Shown: piece after piece, positions 6,813-13,552 of the stretch | Layout of the letters: each line of letters begins with the position of its first letter | Position numbering within the stretch: the first letter of the stretch is position 1 | Source of the DNA: Prolixibacteraceae bacterium UBA6029 | Lineage (GTDB): Bacteria; Bacteroidota; Bacteroidia; Bacteroidales; Prolixibacteraceae | Direction of reading: 5' to 3' | Length of the DNA stretch: 14,753 nt | NCBI GenBank assembly: GCA_002429385.1 | Contig: DIZL01000034.1 | Coordinates: forward strand, 1-14,753 | Position numbers and translations under genes: made by a program | Notes under the pieces: model-generated | The model's input: the letters and a program-made list of their open reading frames with translations, nothing else | Told to the model about the DNA's origin: nothing | Databases searched by the model: none

Positions 6813-8564
6813 TTATGCTTTTGGTAGAATTTTTAATATTTGCCCAACTCGTAAGCTATTGCTATTGGCCACCTTAATGTTATTAAGTTTCATTATATCA
6901 TCATTCGAAACTCCGGGAAATTTTTTGGCAATTGACCAGAAATTATCTCCTTTACGAACAGTATAATATATATATTCATCGGTTCCCGCTTTATCAGTTA
7001 TCTTTATACTACTTGTATCTTTTTTCACTGAATTTGGTGTGCCTTCGAGGGTGTTCTTTCCTTGTTTGGTATCCAATTCTTTTGAGGATGTGACAGTTTC
7101 GCCCGGTTTGGCTTCAATCTTACTCGCCATGTTTTGTCCCTGACTTACAGTAGGCTTTTTATTAAGTGATTTTTGTTTTTCAGAATAGCTCAGTTTGCCA
7201 ACCTTACTGTAGTATTCCCCTTGTCCTTCAGGTACATAAACGACAAGTTTCTGACCCAACCGAAGGGCGCTCTTATGCAACTTATTCCAGTATTTCAAAT
7301 CGGATGTCCGCACTCTGAACCATGCGGAAATTAAAGCAAGATTGTCTTTTGATTTTGTAGTATAAATCAATTTATCGCGTCCTTTAATATCACTTGGCCT
7401 CTGATCCGCAAAGCTGTTTTGCGGATTAACAATCTCATTGTTTGGAAAGAATTCCGAACGGCGGTGATCATGAATAGTCATTTCATTTTCAAGATAAGCT
7501 GAAACTTGGTCCTGAGGCAATACCAGACTGTATGATTTACCTTTACTGGCCGGAATAATGTCGCGTCTGTACTGAGGATTGAGACAACGTATCTGTTCAA
7601 TGGGAACACCTATTACTTCTGAAATCTGGGTGAAGTTAAGGTAGTCATTAATCATTAACGTGTCGGTAATGATTGGAAAATTCGGTGCCTTAGGAAAGAT
7701 ATTATGACTTTGATAAAAGTTCATCACATAGTTGGCTGCAATAAATGCCGGAACATATCCACGTGTTTCTTTAGGTAAACGGTAATATATTTTCCAGTAA
7801 TCCTTGGCATCTCCAGAACGTTTGATAGCTTTGTTAATAGTACCTGGTCCGCAATTATATGCGGCTATAACAAGATGCCAATCTTTATACATGCTGTACA
7901 GATCTCTCAGGTACCTGGCAGCTGCATCGGTTTCTTTTTGTGGATCACGACGTTCATCAATAAAAGTACTGATTTCGAGTTTGTACATTTTCCCGGTCGA
8001 ATACATAAATTGCCAAAGTCCAACAGCATTTGCAGATGAATTGGCATTAGGATTTAATGCCGATTCAATTATCGGAAGGTACTTCAATTCCATGGGCAAA
8101 CCATATTTTGCCAATGCTTCCTCGAACATTGGGAAATAATAATTACCCAAACCAAGCATTATTGCTACCAGTTTAGGCTTCCGAACAGTATACATGGTGA
8201 TGAAATTCTTTACCGTGTTGTTGTATGACAGGCTAACTGCTGATTGCATCGACTGCAGTCTCTGAATGTATATTGAATCGGGTAAGGTCTGTTTGAGTGT
8301 ATCGGCTTCTGCCAGTTCTGTACTATCCAAAAGGAAGGCATTCTGCACGTACCAGCTTTTCACCATACTGTCTAACTTGTCTGAAAAAATTTTATTCAGA
8401 TTCTCGTTAGGAATATGATAATATTTTTCATACCCGTTAATGGTATCTAATGATGAAATATTTATGGTACACGCTTTACGAAGGCTTTCCTTCTTTATGC
8501 CGCTGCCAAAAGTATTTAGCACGGCAAATGTTAGTAAGATCACTGTCAGTTGTAATATCCTCAT
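6813..8564 (-). CDS. mltD: MltD-type membrane-bound lytic murein transglycosylase with LysM domains
   Basis: The enzyme cleaves the MurNAc-GlcNAc bond of peptidoglycan, leaving 1,6-anhydro-MurNAc. I chose ATG 8564 (583 residues), which begins the signal peptide MRILQLTVILLTFAVLNTFG; an in-frame TTG six bases upstream is less likely. The transglycosylase (SLT/GH23) domain spans about 135-290: catalytic Glu167 in YLPIIESALNPNANSS, then AVGLWQFM, AAYNCGPG and a late YVPAFIAANYV motif. Two LysM peptidoglycan-binding domains follow, about 398-446 (KDNLALISAWFRV) and 535-583 (TVRKGDNFWSIAKKF), separated by a Ser/Lys/Thr-rich linker. The order parA-parB-DUF5683-mltD recurs in Bacteroidota. Only 9 bp separate it from the DUF5683 stop, so it is the last gene of that operon, with a terminator behind it. 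Confidence 0.93.
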   Translation of the reverse strand: MRILQLTVILLTFAVLNTFGSGIKKESLRKACTINISSLDTINGYEKYYHIPNENLNKIFSDKLDSMVKSWYVQNAFLLDSTELAEADTLKQTLPDSIYIQRLQSMQSAVSLSYNNTVKNFITMYTVRKPKLVAIMLGLGNYYFPMFEEALAKYGLPMELKYLPIIESALNPNANSSANAVGLWQFMYSTGKMYKLEISTFIDERRDPQKETDAAARYLRDLYSMYKDWHLVIAAYNCGPGTINKAIKRSGDAKDYWKIYYRLPKETRGYVPAFIAANYVMNFYQSHNIFPKAPNFPIITDTLMINDYLNFTQISEVIGVPIEQIRCLNPQYRRDIIPASKGKSYSLVLPQDQVSAYLENEMTIHDHRRSEFFPNNEIVNPQNSFADQRPSDIKGRDKLIYTTKSKDNLALISAWFRVRTSDLKYWNKLHKSALRLGQKLVVYVPEGQGEYYSKVGKLSYSEKQKSLNKKPTVSQGQNMASKIEAKPGETVTSSKELDTKQGKNTLEGTPNSVKKDTSSIKITDKAGTDEYIYYTVRKGDNFWSIAKKFPGVSNDDIMKLNNIKVANSNSLRVGQILKILPKA

Positions 8565-8573
8565 AAGCAATAC

Positions 8574-9227
8574 TTAAAATGTAAATTTACATAGAATTCC
8601 TATCCCCTTTTTGTCCAGACACATAATCGGCCCGGGCGCCCAGTTAATTGTCAGATCATCACCTATATCGAAACCAAAGAAGTGGGCATCAACGCTAGCA
8701 TCGATAATATTTACCGCATAAAAGACGACCGTACTAATGACCAACAAATCTCTGTTTCTTCTCCAATAGTCCTTTTGTGCTCTCAACGCATCAGTAAATT
8801 GAGTGATCCGGTCTGGTTGCAGAAAACTCGGATTTACCTTCAAATTCAAATAAGAATTTGTATTCGGATCATTATCTATAATATCAGAGTATGCTTGTCT
8901 GTATATTGTATATTCGTTGTTGTTAAAGTTAATAAAATATATTAAGCCAGCAAAACCTCCGTATACAAGCGGAACCTTCCAGTATTTTCTGTTGTAAATC
9001 TGGCCAAGACCTGGTAGAATGGCGGAATAGATCGTTGCTTTCCTCGGCGAATGTAGAATTACAGTCTTCTTTACTGTAATCGAATCTTTATTTAAAGTCT
9101 TCTTTACCGTAGTCGAATCTTTAACGGTATCCTGGCTAAGGGCAGAAAATCCTGTTGTTAAAAACAGGATTAGAAGAAAACAAACGCCATATTGTTTTAA
9201 TTGAATGATATCTTTTTTTCTATGCAT
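8574..9227 (-). CDS. DUF5683 family envelope protein
   Basis: From ATG 9227 this encodes 217 residues; a TTG directly before is an alternative start. An N-terminal hydrophobic segment (about 12-31) ending in SALSQ looks like a signal peptide. A variable region with a 33-bp-spaced near-repeat (9064-9090 and 9097-9123, encoding DSTTVKKTLNK and DSITVKKTV) follows. The conserved domain starts at about 58: SPRKATIYSAILPGLGQIYNRKYWKVP, a short membrane segment (VYGGFAGLIYFI), and the C-terminal VISTVVFYAVNIIDASVDAHFFGFDIGDDL. These match DUF5683, a Bacteroidota family of unknown function. The start overlaps the parB end by 8 bp and the next gene is mltD, so it is co-transcribed with both; an envelope role is inferred from that and from the signal peptide. 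Confidence 0.88.
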   Translation of the reverse strand: MHRKKDIIQLKQYGVCFLLILFLTTGFSALSQDTVKDSTTVKKTLNKDSITVKKTVILHSPRKATIYSAILPGLGQIYNRKYWKVPLVYGGFAGLIYFINFNNNEYTIYRQAYSDIIDNDPNTNSYLNLKVNPSFLQPDRITQFTDALRAQKDYWRRNRDLLVISTVVFYAVNIIDASVDAHFFGFDIGDDLTINWAPGPIMCLDKKGIGILCKFTF

Positions 9228-10104
9228 CAATTTTATCTAGGATTCCTAATATACGTTCCAGGTCTTTCGTTGAACCAAATGGGATAGTAATCTTGCCTTT
9301 CCCGGTTTGATCCATTCTGAAATCAATCCTGGACTGAAAGTATTTGCTTAGATGATTGTATAAATCCAGATATTCAGTCGGAAATTTTTGTTTAATCTCC
9401 TTTTCTACCGGTTGAAAGCTTGAATTGTCCTCATTGTAGTTACGAACAATTTCTTCTACTCTACGAACTGAATATTCATTTTTGATGATCTCGTCATAAA
9501 TCATCAACTGCATTTCCGCGTCCTTAATGTTTACCAAAGCACGGGCATGTCCCATAGAAATTGTTTTTTCAACAATCCCTTTTTGAAGCCGTGCCGGAAG
9601 TTTGAGCAATCTTAAATAATTGGTTACTGTCGAACGTTTTTTACCCACACGATCACTCAGATTTTCCTGGGTTAATTTACATTCTTCAATCAATCGTTGA
9701 TAGCTTAATGCAATTTCAATGGCATCCAGGTCTTCTCGTTGTATGTTTTCAACGAGCGCCATTTCAAGCATTCCTTCGTCATCAGCAGTCCTGACATAAG
9801 CAGGAATTGTTGTTAAACCGGCAATCTTTGAAGCTCTGAATCTCCGTTCTCCTGCAATGATCTGATACTGATCACCATCAATTATACGTAAGGTTATGGG
9901 TTGAATAATCCCAAATTCCTTAATCGAAGCAGCTAATTCGTTTAATGCTTCTTCGTCAAACTTTGTTCTGGGCTGGAAAGGGTTTGCAACGATTTTTGAA
10001 ATTTCAATTTCATTGATCGACGAACCAACTTCCTTTGCAAAGTAGGCATCAGCACCATCAATTAATGCACCTAAACCTCTTCCCAATACATTCTTTTTTG
10101 CCAT
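9220..10104 (-). CDS. parB: ParB/Noc-type chromosome partitioning protein
   Basis: The 294-residue protein binds parS sites, spreads along DNA as a CTP-dependent clamp and stimulates ParA. It starts with the usual ARGLGALI-like motif (MAKKNVLGRGLGALID). The N-terminal ParB/Srx domain (about 32-125) holds NPFQPR, the CTP-site motif GERRFRA (85-91) and ENIQREDLDAIE (119-130). A helix-turn-helix follows (about 144-168, LTQENLSDRVGKKRSTVTNYL), then the KorB-like region with SMGHARAL (183-190). The C-terminal dimerisation segment ends ERILGILDKID. Start ATG 10104 is 12 bp after the parA stop; the end overlaps the DUF5683 start by 8 bp. The length is normal. I found no convincing parS in the window. 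Confidence 0.96.
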   Translation of the reverse strand: MAKKNVLGRGLGALIDGADAYFAKEVGSSINEIEISKIVANPFQPRTKFDEEALNELAASIKEFGIIQPITLRIIDGDQYQIIAGERRFRASKIAGLTTIPAYVRTADDEGMLEMALVENIQREDLDAIEIALSYQRLIEECKLTQENLSDRVGKKRSTVTNYLRLLKLPARLQKGIVEKTISMGHARALVNIKDAEMQLMIYDEIIKNEYSVRRVEEIVRNYNEDNSSFQPVEKEIKQKFPTEYLDLYNHLSKYFQSRIDFRMDQTGKGKITIPFGSTKDLERILGILDKIDA

Positions 10105-10116
10105 AGTAAAAAGGTC

Positions 10117-10917
10117 TTATTCAATAACTTTTTCTGAATTCTTAATTTTTGTCATCCCATTATTTTGCAACAGTTCACGTGCAAGATTCATATAACTGGC
10201 AGCACCCTTCGAGTTCGCATCATACAGAATGGCCGGCTGCCCATAACTTGGAGCTTCACTAAGTTTAATATTCCGCTGGATAACCGACTCAAATACCATT
10301 TCCTGAAAATGCTTTTTAACTTCTTCCATAACCTGGTTCGATAAATTCAATCGCGAATCGAACATGGTTAACAAAAATCCTTCAATCTCAAGATCAGGGT
10401 GTAATTTAGTCTGGATGATTTTTATTGTATTTAAAAGCTTGCCCAAACCTTCCAGTGCGAAATATTCACATTGTACCGGAATGATTACAGAATCGGCTGC
10501 TGTAAGTGAATTTACTGTTATTAAACCCAGCGAAGGGGAGCAATCGATGAGAATGAAATCGTAATCATCTCTGATTTTTTCAATGACATGTCTCAATACC
10601 TTTTCCCGATTTGGCAGGTTTAGCATTTCTATTTCAGCGCCTACCAGGTCAATGTGCGATGGAATCAGATCAAGTCCCGGAATCGCTGTGTTTAATATGA
10701 TTTTTCGGGGATCAAGTTCATCAACAATACATTCATAGATGCTGGTTTTTACATTTTTTACGTCAAACCCAACTCCAGATGTGGCATTAGCCTGTGGATC
10801 AGCATCAATAATCAATACCTTATATTCTAAAACAGCCAAACTTGCTGCCAGATTTATCGCAGTAGTGGTTTTCCCAACTCCACCCTTTTGGTTAGCAAGT
10901 GCAATTACTTTTCCCAT
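10117..10917 (-). CDS. parA: ParA/Soj-type partitioning ATPase
   Basis: This 266-residue MinD/ParA-family P-loop ATPase binds DNA non-specifically as an ATP dimer and drives origin segregation with ParB. Visible motifs: deviant Walker A KGGVGKTT with signature Lys11 and Lys16; Walker A' DADPQANATSG (38-48); Walker B FILIDCSPSLGL; and the adenine/switch region VIIPVQCEYFALEGL. The late NIKLSEAPSYGQPAILYD motif is typical of chromosomal Soj/ParA. The N-terminus begins directly with MGKVIALANQKGG, so there is no extra DNA-binding domain, as expected for chromosomal type Ib ParA. It is the first gene of the parA-parB-DUF5683-mltD operon, with a TAnnTTTG promoter element 26 bp upstream of ATG 10917. 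Confidence 0.97.
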   Translation of the reverse strand: MGKVIALANQKGGVGKTTTAINLAASLAVLEYKVLIIDADPQANATSGVGFDVKNVKTSIYECIVDELDPRKIILNTAIPGLDLIPSHIDLVGAEIEMLNLPNREKVLRHVIEKIRDDYDFILIDCSPSLGLITVNSLTAADSVIIPVQCEYFALEGLGKLLNTIKIIQTKLHPDLEIEGFLLTMFDSRLNLSNQVMEEVKKHFQEMVFESVIQRNIKLSEAPSYGQPAILYDANSKGAASYMNLARELLQNNGMTKIKNSEKVIE

Positions 10918-10942
10918 ACAAAAACTACTAATTGGTAAGTCC

Positions 10943-10950
10943 CAAAGTTA
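10943..10950 (-). promoter_or_regulatory. Bacteroidota-type -7 element (TAACTTTG) for the par operon
   Basis: TAACTTTG on the minus strand fits TAnnTTTG, ending 25 bp before the parA ATG. A weak -33 candidate (CTGTTT) lies about 18 bp further upstream. Transcription would start around 10936, giving a short leader. Confidence 0.5.
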
Positions 10951-11165
10951 ATATTTAAAACAGAAACAGGTAGAATATATTTATTAATTAAACTTAATAT
11001 CCATATATTAATCTGAAATACAGTTCGTTCTGTTCCGTTATTTTGTGATCTAGTACCTTTCTCTAATAAACGAAGTTCTATCCCTTTCATTGTTATTCAG
11101 GATCAGTCGAATCCGGATTTCCTTATTTCACGGATTACTTTATATCAGCCGAATGGATCACCAGA
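10951..11165. other. Short gap between rfaE1 and the par promoter
   Basis: No gene is visible. There is an imperfect direct repeat ATCAGyCGAAT(CC)GGAT at about 11103-11117 and 11145-11157, 42 bp apart, just after the rfaE1 stop. I see no strong hairpin terminator, so rfaE1 transcription may read on toward parA. Confidence 0.35.
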
Positions 11166-12164
11166 TCAAAATATCAGAATCTTTTTTACTTCGTTTTTTA
11201 ATTGCTCCAGATCAATAGTTACAACACCGAGTTTTTCACAAACCAATCCTCCGGCCAGATTGGACAGCTGGGCCATGAATGGTATTGGTAAGCCCGCAGC
11301 AAGACAAAGGCTGGCAACCGCAACAACAGTATCTCCTGCACCTGATACATCGGCTATATCCCGAACTTCAGCAGGATAATAATTTTGTTTAACCCCGTTG
11401 GTCAGAAAAACACCCAATTCAGATAAGGTGATAAACAGCAAACCAATCTGATTTTCTTTCTTAAAATTTTCGGATACTATTTTTAGTTCCTCCATATCCG
11501 TTTTTTCGATCTGCAATTTCAGCCCGTCTTTAAACTCATTAAAGTTTGGCTTAAACAAATCGACTTGCTTATAATTATCGAAATTTCTCCTTTTGGGGTC
11601 AGCTACGGTTAGAATATCTTTAGATTTTGCCAGTTCGATTACATTTTTAATTAACCATTGAGATATTAGTCCTTTGTCATAATCTACAAAAATGACAATA
11701 TGTATGTGCACCTTATCAATGATCACCCTTATGCGCTCGAATATTTTCTTTTCAAATTCATGATCAATCAAGGTTGATATTTCCTGATCTACTCTTGAAA
11801 TCTGTCTCCCTCCGCTGATTATCCTGGTTTTAACTGTAGTCATCCGGGTTTCATCAACAAAAATACCCTCGTTATTTAAGTGATTTTCCTGCATTAATTC
11901 AGCAAATATCCGACCTTTCTCGTCATCACCAATGATTGAAACCAGAAATGGATTAGCGCCAAGCGCCTGAATATTAAGCGACACGTTTCCCGCTCCTCCA
12001 AGTCTGTTCTCCTGTTTGGTGACAGTTACAATCGGGACAGGAGCTTCCGGAGAGATTCGGTCAACCTTTCCCCACAAATAACTATCGACCATTGCATCGC
12101 CAATAATCAACACATTTAAATCCGAGAATTTGCTGAAAATCTCTTCGATATTATCTCTTTTCAC
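11166..12164 (-). CDS. rfaE1: PfkB-family D-glycero-D-manno-heptose-7-phosphate kinase (RfaE1/HldA type)
   Basis: The predicted reaction is ATP-dependent 1-phosphorylation of heptose 7-phosphate, a step to ADP-heptose for lipopolysaccharide. The 332 residues cover only the PfkB kinase half of HldE; the C-terminal nucleotidyltransferase is absent, so a separate rfaE2/hldC gene should exist elsewhere. Motifs: LNVLIIGDAMVDSYLWGKVDRISPEAPVP (16-44), RLGGAGNVSLNIQALGA (54-70), DYDKG (161-165), VADPKRRNF (187-195), and the PfkB signature DVSGAGDT (272-279) with catalytic Asp278. The start is GTG 12164: an in-frame stop lies 9 bp upstream and the next ATG would cut into the conserved N-terminus. A TAnnTTTG element lies 23 bp upstream. 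Substrate assignment rests on motif likeness; another PfkB sugar kinase is less likely. Confidence 0.85.
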   Translation of the reverse strand: MKRDNIEEIFSKFSDLNVLIIGDAMVDSYLWGKVDRISPEAPVPIVTVTKQENRLGGAGNVSLNIQALGANPFLVSIIGDDEKGRIFAELMQENHLNNEGIFVDETRMTTVKTRIISGGRQISRVDQEISTLIDHEFEKKIFERIRVIIDKVHIHIVIFVDYDKGLISQWLIKNVIELAKSKDILTVADPKRRNFDNYKQVDLFKPNFNEFKDGLKLQIEKTDMEELKIVSENFKKENQIGLLFITLSELGVFLTNGVKQNYYPAEVRDIADVSGAGDTVVAVASLCLAAGLPIPFMAQLSNLAGGLVCEKLGVVTIDLEQLKNEVKKILIF

Positions 12165-12186
12165 GTTTGGTTATTTTTCGATGAGA

Positions 12187-12194
12187 CAAAAGTA
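12187..12194 (-). promoter_or_regulatory. Bacteroidota-type -7 element (TACTTTTG) for rfaE1
   Basis: TACTTTTG on the minus strand matches TAnnTTTG and lies 22 bp before the GTG start. No clear TTG-type -33 element is at the right distance, so support is moderate. Confidence 0.42.
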
Positions 12195-12256
12195 GTAAAA
12201 TTACCTCCGAAAATAATGCACAAAGCCAGTCAAATGCAGCAAACCCATTAAAACAC

Positions 12257-12291
12257 GAATGGGAACAATCTTTTGAGGAAAGTTCCCATTC
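12257..12291 (-). terminator. Perfect 10-bp-stem hairpin upstream of rfaE1, terminator-like
   Basis: GAATGGGAAC (12257-12266) and GTTCCCATTC (12282-12291) are perfect inverted repeats around a 15-nt loop. On the minus strand the stem is followed by GTGTTTT, a short U-run. It lies just upstream of the rfaE1 promoter element, so it could end a transcript coming from the gene-poor region to its right. Confidence 0.45.
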
Positions 12292-13196
12292 ACCTTTAGT
12301 AAACCCGAAGATTATACTAAGTGTCAGACTACGGTTATTTGAGCTGGCTGATTCATCCGGTTTCTTCAACCATTTTTCATAGCCTTAAGCTTTCCTGTAG
12401 GGCTTGTTACAACCTCACGTTCCAGCCGTTCGTTCGGCGTTTCCAAAGAATTGCCTTCCCGAACAAAGTTTCATCCAAGCCACCTTTCTATTTACCAGTT
12501 TTTGCAAACAGGTAACAGGCGAAAAACTACTTTTAATCCGAAGATCATTTCATTTCCAGAGGGCAATAGTTCAACCAAAGTTTTTTATTGTCCTCCGCTT
12601 TTTTGAATCAACATCTTTGTGAACGTTTTGCGATCAACCATTTTGCTGATGAACCTGACATGATATGTTTCAGTTCGAACTTCAGCTTCTTCTGAATGCA
12701 AATCCGAAGATTAGGCTGAAAGGATATAGAATACAATTAAGCGCTCTTTACTCTTTCCATCCATTCGAAGCGGCTTTTTATCGCTCATCTGATGATATAA
12801 ATTTAATACATTCAGATCCTAAAAATCAAGTATTTTCCTGATTTTGATTAAACTGTTTATTCTCAATAGTTATTAACAATTGTTAATAACTATTTGTGTT
12901 ATATAATTCATTAATGTACAGTAATTTATTTACTTGTTTGTTGTTGAATGGTTATGATATGAACATTTCATAAGGTCATCTTTGTATAGGAAACTACCGG
13001 ATCATATGATATTGTTGTGGGGAAAGCAAAGTCAATGGTGAGTTTTAAAAAATCTTACTTTTTTTAATTCAACCTTAGTAACCCGGCAATGACCCCCAGA
13101 TCCCAATCTTCTATGTTGTAATCCAAATTTTATAAGTATTATTTTTTACTATTTATTTTATTCGTTTTACAAATATCTTATTCACAACATATTATC
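12292..13196. other. About 0.9 kb without an intact gene
   Basis: All six frames are broken by frequent stops; the longest plus-strand frames (12321-12515, 12404-12622) look non-coding. On the minus strand a 41-codon open stretch (12588-12710, including VRFISKMVDRKTFTKML) and a fragment near 12370-12470 (ETPNERLEREVVTSP) have coding-like composition and may be decayed gene pieces. The 10-mer CCGAAGATTA occurs at 12305-12314 and 12704-12713, with a one-mismatch copy at 12538-12547. From 12780 on the DNA is very AT-rich and holds a 30-bp palindrome. Confidence 0.45.
12865..12894. repeat. 30-bp perfect palindrome
   Basis: The left half AATAGTTATTAACAA (12865-12879) is exactly the reverse complement of the right half TTGTTAATAACTATT (12880-12894). 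The symmetry has no spacer and stops at 12864/12895. It lies in AT-rich DNA more than 650 bp from the nearest intact gene. Candidate roles are a dimeric regulator site, a recombination or replication site, or a cruciform. Confidence 0.9.
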
Positions 13197-13198
13197 TT

Positions 13199-13260
13199 TA
13201 CCCTGGTAAAGAGGAAGAGGACGCAGGCTTACCCTGGTAAAGAGGAAGAGGACGCAGGCT
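13199..13260. repeat. Perfect 31-bp tandem duplication next to the IS110 element
   Basis: Bases 13199-13229 and 13230-13260 are identical (unit begins TACCCTGGTAAAGAGGAAG and ends GACGCAGGCT). The first copy, with two bases to its left, forms the palindrome TTTACC-CT-GGTAAA (13197-13210); the second forms TTACC-CT-GGTAA (13229-13240). The repeat abuts the structured segment downstream of the transposase and may mark the element's end. Confidence 0.92.
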
Positions 13261-13345
13261 CTGCTGGGGAGCAACCTGTCAGCAATACTCTTTACGGATA
13301 CACTGTATAGGGGAAGGTCTTCGGGCCTTCCATTTACTTATACAG
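13237..13345. ncRNA. Candidate structured RNA (IS110/IS1111 bridge RNA or seekRNA)
   Basis: Two adjacent imperfect hairpins are visible. The first pairs GTAAAGAG (13237-13244) with CTCTTTAC (13288-13295), has an internal loop of about 9-10 nt on each side, then CAGG (13255-13258) with CCTG (13275-13278), and a tip TGCT-GGGG-AGCA (13262-13273). The second pairs CTGTATA (13303-13309) with TATACAG (13339-13345), an asymmetric internal loop (2 and 7 nt), then GGAAGGTC with GGCCTTCC around TTCG (13312-13331). Stem-loop-stem modules in tandem are the known layout of IS110-family guide RNAs, which in IS1111-group elements lie 3' of the transposase gene, as here. The strand is undecided: family knowledge favours minus, while the cUUCGg tetraloop forms on plus. 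Confidence 0.5.
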
Positions 13346-13552
13346 GAATCCAAATATGGCTAAGAAAAACCCAATTCTGAGTTTTAAGCCTACGATAAAT
13401 ATCTCATAAAAACAACCTTCTATCAGTAGACAAATTAATGCTACATTCCCCTGTTTCAGTTTTTAAAAGTAAAGAGCCGCATTCTTATTAAGCAGATTAG
13501 ACTGCAAGATTGGGCAAGCGGTCACTTTGATATACTGGTTGTTTTTAAGGAT
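13346..13552. other. Non-coding 3' part of the IS110 element
   Basis: No reading frame of note lies between the candidate RNA and the transposase stop. A further copy of GTAAAGAG is at 13469-13476; it could compete for pairing with CTCTTTAC at 13288-13295. I see no terminator. Confidence 0.45.

Noticed and set aside
10172..10185. parS-like sequence AGTTCACGTGCAAG inside parA
   Set aside because: Only the central TTCACGTG and a few flanking bases agree with the usual parS (about 10 of 14), the symmetry is incomplete, and the bases are explained by the parA codons for ARELLQ.
10905..11090. 61-codon minus-strand frame across the parA start
   Set aside because: It overlaps the parA promoter and N-terminus and has no recognisable domain; its composition reflects AT-rich intergenic DNA.
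12321..12622. Two overlapping plus-strand frames in the gene-poor region
   Set aside because: Phe/Ser/Leu-rich composition without motifs; they look like the antisense of the weak minus-strand fragments.
12250..12780. Group II intron, RNase P RNA or tmRNA remnant
   Set aside because: I looked for the domain V-like hairpin, the conserved RNase P core and the tmRNA termini and found none.
13199..13260. CRISPR array
   Set aside because: The two 31-bp copies are directly adjacent with no spacer and there are no cas genes.
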